DNA of 7,351 nt from assembly GCA_013695405.1 (NCBI GenBank), contig JACDAO010000258.1, positions 1 through 7,351 on the forward strand, given 5' to 3'. The translations under genes and the position numbers were made by a program. The notes under the pieces are model-generated. The model made no database searches. It worked only from the letters and a program-made list of their open reading frames with translations, and was not told where the DNA came from. This document shows positions 4,899 to 7,351 of this stretch, piece by piece. How positions within the stretch are numbered: the stretch's first letter is position 1; every line of letters begins with the position of its first letter. Origin of the DNA: Acidobacteriota bacterium. Its GTDB lineage: Bacteria; Acidobacteriota; Vicinamibacteria; Vicinamibacterales; Vicinamibacteraceae.

Positions 4899-5576
4899 TC
4901 AGGAGTCGGCCTGGACGTCGACAAGCACCTTGGAGGCGGCGCGCGCGCCCAGCGTGATGCGTTGCTGGCCCGGCCCCTGCACCTCGACGCTGTCGGCTGC
5001 CGGATCGCGCGCCACCACCGCCACCGGCTGCCCCGGCATCAAGCGGCTCTGCTCGAGAAAGCGCAGGAAGTCGACGTCCTGATCGGCCACGCGCGCCACG
5101 CGCAGCGGCCTGCCGACCGGGCACTCGAGCAGCGAATGATAGACCCGCTCGTGGACGCCGCCCTCGGCATTCGGGATGGGATCGCCGTGCGGGTCGACCG
5201 CCGGACGTCCCAGCATCTCGTCCATGCGCTCGATCAGCCGGTCGGACACCGCGTGCTCGAGCAACTCGGCTTCGTCGTGAACCTCGGTCCAGCTCATGCC
5301 CATCACCTGCACCAGGAACAGCTCGACCAGGCGATGCCGCCGCAGCACCAGCGCCGCCAGGCGATCGCCGGCGGGCGTCAGACGCACCCCGGCATACGGT
5401 TCGTAGCGGACCAGGCCAGACTCGGCCAGGGTCTTGACCATCGTCGTGGCCGTGCCCGGCACGACGTTGAGCGCCGCGGCCAGCTGACCCATCGGCACCA
5501 GGGCCTCCACCTCGATGGCCCGTTGGGCCGAGTAGATCGCCTTGAGGTAGTTCTCGACCGTACTGGACGGGAGCAT
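4899..5576 (-). CDS. DtxR/MntR-family metal-dependent transcriptional regulator with FeoA-like domain
   Basis: A 225-residue regulator with the three-part DtxR layout: a winged helix-turn-helix at about 5-70 (Met-Gly-Gln-Leu at 29-32 opens the HTH, Leu-Thr-Pro-Ala-Gly at 66-70 ends the wing), a metal-binding dimerisation domain at about 72-135, and a FeoA/SH3-like domain at about 155-220. These proteins sense cytoplasmic Fe2+ or Mn2+ and repress or activate metal transport genes. Candidate ligands by alignment with DtxR are His81, Glu85 and His100 (ancillary site) and Glu104, Glu107 and His108 (primary site). Glu104 replaces DtxR Cys102, as Glu99 does in MntR. The DtxR Met10 / MntR Asp8 position is Asn9. 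This leans towards manganese, but selectivity is inferred. The ATG at 5576 is preceded by TACGAT 8 bases upstream. No metal transporter is in the window, so its targets lie elsewhere. Confidence 0.88.
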   Translation of the reverse strand: MLPSSTVENYLKAIYSAQRAIEVEALVPMGQLAAALNVVPGTATTMVKTLAESGLVRYEPYAGVRLTPAGDRLAALVLRRHRLVELFLVQVMGMSWTEVHDEAELLEHAVSDRLIERMDEMLGRPAVDPHGDPIPNAEGGVHERVYHSLLECPVGRPLRVARVADQDVDFLRFLEQSRLMPGQPVAVVARDPAADSVEVQGPGQQRITLGARAASKVLVDVQADS

Positions 5577-5581
5577 TCAGC

Positions 5582-5592
5582 GGTATCGTACC
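5582..5592. promoter_or_regulatory. shared bidirectional -10 element between the metalloregulator and ubiE
   Basis: The near-palindrome ggtatcgtacc lies in the 22 bp between divergent start codons. It gives TATCGT (5584-5589) on the plus strand, 9 bases before the ubiE ATG, and TACGAT (5590-5585) on the minus strand, 8 bases before the regulator ATG. Both fit TANNNT. The gap is too short for two conventional promoters with leaders, so both transcripts would be leaderless or nearly so, with any -35 inside the opposite gene. Autoregulation by the metalloregulator binding here is possible, though no recognised MntR or DtxR box is seen. Confidence 0.5.
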
Positions 5593-5598
5593 CCGCAC

Positions 5599-6342
5599 AT
5601 GCCGGACCCGACCACGGCGTCACCGCGCGAGCCGCTCGGCGCCGCGCTCTCGACCCCCGCCCGCAAGGCCGCCTACGTCCGGTCGCTGTTCCACGACATC
5701 GCGCCGCGCTACGACGACATCACCGTCTGGCTGTCGTACGGCCGCGACCAGCAATGGAAGGACACGCTGGTGCGCATGGCCTGCGTGCAGCCGGGTGAAC
5801 ACGCGCTCGACCTCGCCTGCGGCACCGGAGACCTCGCCATGCGCCTGCGAGACGCCGGGGCGTCGGTGACCGGCATCGATCTCACGCATCGGATGTTGAC
5901 CCTGGCCGCCGGCAAGCCTGGCGCGGGCGCGATTCGCTGGGTCTGCGGCGACATGCTGGCGTTGCCGATGCCCTCGGCCTGCGCCGATGTGGTGACCGCC
6001 GGGTACGGCCTGCGCAACGTGCCCGACGTCGCACAGTCGCTCGCTGAAGTGCGCCGCGCGCTGCGGCCCGGCGGGCGCTTCCTGTCACTGGACTTCACGC
6101 TGCCGCGGTCGGTCGTGGTCCGCACCATGTACCTGGCCTACCTGCGACTGGTGGGCGGCGCCGTCGGTCACTGGCTGCACGGCGATGCCGACACCTACCG
6201 CTACATCCCCGAAAGCCTCGAGCGTTATCCGGGCGCCGCTGGGGTCGCCACGCTGATGCGAGAGACCGGGTTCGTCGACGTCCGCTGGTGGCCGGTCCTG
6301 GGTGGCCTGATGGCCATCAACACCGGCCGCGTGCCCCGCTGA
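5599..6342 (+). CDS. ubiE: demethylmenaquinone / 2-methoxy-6-polyprenyl-benzoquinol methyltransferase UbiE (MenG)
   Basis: A 247-residue class I SAM-dependent methyltransferase with the full UbiE signature. It adds the ring methyl group in the last step of menaquinone synthesis (or a C-methylation in ubiquinone synthesis) at the membrane surface. Visible are Ala-Pro-Arg-Tyr-Asp-Asp (35-40) with Leu-Ser-Tyr-Gly (45-48), SAM motif I Asp-Leu-Ala-Cys-Gly-Thr-Gly (71-77), acidic Gly-Ile-Asp (92-94), Gly-Asp-Met (117-119), the diagnostic Gly-Leu-Arg-Asn-Val-Pro-Asp (137-143), Arg-Pro-Gly-Gly-Arg (156-160), and the C-terminal Tyr-Ile-Pro-Glu-Ser-Leu (202-207) with Arg-Tyr-Pro-Gly (209-212). The usual Asn of the RYDxxN motif is replaced (Ile-Thr at 41-42). 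A menaquinone role is more likely if the organism is an acidobacterium. The first about 20 residues are poorly conserved, so the start rests mainly on the -10-like hexamer 9 bases upstream. No Shine-Dalgarno is present. Confidence 0.93.
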   Translation: MPDPTTASPREPLGAALSTPARKAAYVRSLFHDIAPRYDDITVWLSYGRDQQWKDTLVRMACVQPGEHALDLACGTGDLAMRLRDAGASVTGIDLTHRMLTLAAGKPGAGAIRWVCGDMLALPMPSACADVVTAGYGLRNVPDVAQSLAEVRRALRPGGRFLSLDFTLPRSVVVRTMYLAYLRLVGGAVGHWLHGDADTYRYIPESLERYPGAAGVATLMRETGFVDVRWWPVLGGLMAINTGRVPR

Positions 6343-6376
6343 CCGCCCCGGTACTCGACGGCGTGCGGGTGACGGG

Positions 6377-6393
6377 CGCCGGCGTGGCCGGCG
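6377..6393 (+). terminator. weak hairpin downstream of ubiE
   Basis: A 6-bp stem (cgccgg at 6377-6382, ccggcg at 6388-6393) with a 5-base loop lies 34 bp after the ubiE stop and before the next promoter-like hexamer. No T-tract follows. It may contribute to termination, but such GC hairpins are common by chance here. Confidence 0.25.
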
Positions 6394-6411
6394 ACGTCCG
6401 GCGTTGCCTGC

Positions 6412-6417
6412 TACTCT
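6412..6417 (+). promoter_or_regulatory. candidate extended -10 element of the gene at 6426
   Basis: TACTCT, preceded by TGC (extended -10 form TGnTANNNT), ends 8 bases before the ATG at 6426. No Shine-Dalgarno lies between. It favours the ATG at 6426 over an in-frame ATG at 6288 inside ubiE. Confidence 0.5.
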
Positions 6418-6425
6418 TTGGCACC

Positions 6426-6857
6426 ATGCTCGAGACGGCAGACGTCCGCAAGCGGCTGATGCATCGGCTGGGAGAGCTGCGCAAGGCCTCCGGCCAGCGG
6501 CGCGCCTTGGCCGACGCCGCGCGGGCGGCCTTCGAATCCGTCATGGACCGGGAGATTGCCCCTACCGTCAGGCAGTTCGCCCAGGCGCTGAAGGCCGAGG
6601 GACTGGCGTTTTCGGTGCAGACGCCGAGCGCGAGCGTGCGCCTGGTGTCGGACCGGTCGAGTGATAACGCAATCGAGATCGCACTCGACCTGACCGGCCG
6701 GCAGCCAACCGTGTACGCGCGCAGTTCCTACACGCGCGGCCGCCGCGACCTGCAGGACGAGCGAGTGCTGGCCGAGGGCGAGGCGATTGGCGCCCTGGAT
6801 GCCGAGCGCGTGCTCGCGGCACTGCTCGATCTGGTCGAGCCGTTCGTCGAACGGTAG
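6426..6857 (+). CDS. hypothetical protein, 143 residues, helical ends with a central beta region
   Basis: I do not recognise a family. Residues about 1-62 look helical and charged, rich in Arg, Lys, Glu and Ala, and could include a coiled coil. Residues about 63-103 alternate hydrophobic and polar positions as in a beta sheet (for example Val-Arg-Leu-Val at 71-74 and Ile-Glu-Ile-Ala-Leu-Asp-Leu at 83-89). Residues about 111-143 are again helical and acidic to the end. No signal peptide, membrane helix or cysteine is present, so it is probably cytoplasmic. Codon use matches its neighbours. The frame stays open upstream to an ATG at 6288, but that overlaps ubiE and lacks an initiation signal, whereas 6426 has a -10-like hexamer 8 bases upstream. 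It lies 83 bp after ubiE and may be a separate unit. Confidence 0.7.
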   Translation: MLETADVRKRLMHRLGELRKASGQRRALADAARAAFESVMDREIAPTVRQFAQALKAEGLAFSVQTPSASVRLVSDRSSDNAIEIALDLTGRQPTVYARSSYTRGRRDLQDERVLAEGEAIGALDAERVLAALLDLVEPFVER

Positions 6858-6921
6858 CGCGCGCCAGCAGCCTCGCGGCCCGTCCCATCGTCCTAAGCGT
6901 AGTGCCCGCGGCGGGCGCAAC

Positions 6922-6930
6922 GGAGGTGAT
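6922..6930 (+). promoter_or_regulatory. strong Shine-Dalgarno of the SIMPL gene
   Basis: GGAGGTGAT matches the 16S rRNA 3' end almost fully, with its GGAGG core ending 5 bases before the GTG at 6932. It fixes that GTG as the start. It contrasts with most other genes here, which have no ribosome site. Confidence 0.85.
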
Positions 6931-6931
6931 C

Positions 6932-7351
6932 GTGCGTACAACCATTCTGATCGCGGTGCTGGCGGCCGCGTCGTCTCTGCCCGCGCTGGCGCAACCGCCG
7001 CCGCCGGGCGGTCCGCCGCGCGACGTCGTGGTTTCCTCGGGCCAGGGCCTGGTCAAGCGTGCGCCCGACCAGGTCTTCGTCACCGTCGCCGCCGAAGCCC
7101 GATCGCGCCAGCCGCGCGAGGCGCAACAGCAGAACGCCACGGTGATGACCGCGGTGCGTGCGCGCCTGGCGGCGTTCGCGCTCGCCGAGGATGCGATCCG
7201 CACGCTCAGCGTCGACATGCAGCCGGAGTTCGACTGGGCCAACGGCAAGCAGACCCTGCGTGGCTACCTCGCCAGCAACGTGATCGACGTCCGCCTGGAC
7301 GACGTGGCGCGGGTCGGTGAGGTGGTCGACGCGGTGGTCGCCGCCGGCGCC
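6932..7351 (+). CDS. SIMPL (DUF541) domain periplasmic protein, N-terminal part (runs off the window)
   Basis: The first 140 residues of a protein starting at a GTG with a near-perfect Shine-Dalgarno. Residues 1-20 form a Sec signal peptide (Arg2, a hydrophobic core, then Leu-Pro-Ala-Leu-Ala) with probable cleavage before Gln21. A short Pro/Gly-rich linker (22-29) follows. From about 31 the sequence fits the SIMPL/DUF541 family: a Gly-Gln-Gly stretch (37-39), Ala-Pro-Asp-Gln-Val (44-48) leading into a beta strand, then a helix with Gln-Gln-Asn-Ala (64-67), and a Gly-Tyr-Leu-Ala-Ser-Asn segment (110-115). The family, named for an IRAK1-interacting homologue in animals, is widespread in bacterial periplasms; proposed roles include envelope and oxidative stress, but the molecular function is unclear. 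The gene lies 74 bp after the 143-residue hypothetical protein and could be co-transcribed with it. Confidence 0.85.
   Translation, partial: MRTTILIAVLAAASSLPALAQPPPPGGPPRDVVVSSGQGLVKRAPDQVFVTVAAEARSRQPREAQQQNATVMTAVRARLAAFALAEDAIRTLSVDMQPEFDWANGKQTLRGYLASNVIDVRLDDVARVGEVVDAVVAAGA

Noticed and set aside
4767..5798. Plus-strand 343-residue open frame over the metalloregulator
   Set aside because: His/Arg/Gln-rich shadow of the regulator on the other strand; the minus frame has clear DtxR-family motifs.
6904..6916. gcccgc/gcgggc palindrome just before the SIMPL ribosome site
   Set aside because: The arms leave a one-base loop, so only a short 4-bp stem could form; no T-tract and no riboswitch-like structure around it.

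Overview
The window is GC-rich bacterial chromosome. It is densely packed with ordinary-looking housekeeping and accessory genes on both strands, and I see no rRNA, tRNA, CRISPR array, prophage or insertion sequence. The strong G/C third-position bias, the mixture of gene families and the style of several proteins (a PH-like membrane protein, a divergent QueC-like protein, a DUF4097 lipoprotein, a SIMPL protein) suggest Acidobacteriota, perhaps Vicinamibacteria. That placement is inference from memory of similar proteins, not a search result.

Left part (1-2505). Two genes run leftward: a small membrane-anchored PH-like protein (332-763) and, downstream of it, the N-terminal 100 residues of a ferredoxin-reductase-type FAD oxidoreductase that leaves the window. 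A 108-bp divergent region with inverted repeats separates them from a rightward pair: a DUF5615 PIN-like protein (872-1303) and, 8 bp later, an N-acetylglucosamine-6-phosphate deacetylase (nagA, 1312-2505).

Middle (2506-4891). A secreted DUF4097 lipoprotein with regular Asp-Gly repeats (2558-3487) converges on a QueC-like PP-loop protein (3548-4240, minus). A 10-bp-arm inverted repeat lies between their ends. The QueC-like gene overlaps head-to-head, at its 5' end, with a phosphoglycolate-phosphatase-like HAD hydrolase (4226-4891).

Right part (4892-7351). A DtxR/MntR-type metalloregulator with a C-terminal FeoA-like domain (4899-5576, minus) is divergent from ubiE/menG, the quinone methyltransferase (5599-6342), with only 22 bp between start codons. 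An unrecognised 143-residue protein follows (6426-6857), then the start of a signal-peptide-bearing SIMPL/DUF541 protein (6932 to the end) with a near-perfect Shine-Dalgarno.

The genes do not form one pathway. The window reads as a patchwork of short transcription units. The most notable pattern is in the start regions: five unit-leading genes carry a TANNNT -10-like hexamer 6-9 bases before the start codon and no convincing Shine-Dalgarno. A sixth carries a near-match. This suggests leaderless or almost leaderless transcription. Genes inside units, and the SIMPL gene, lack it. Between the metalloregulator and ubiE, one near-palindrome provides such a hexamer for both strands. I see no clearly new biological system. 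The most interesting protein is the QueC-like enzyme, which keeps the ATP and zinc motifs but has lost canonical substrate-side motifs.
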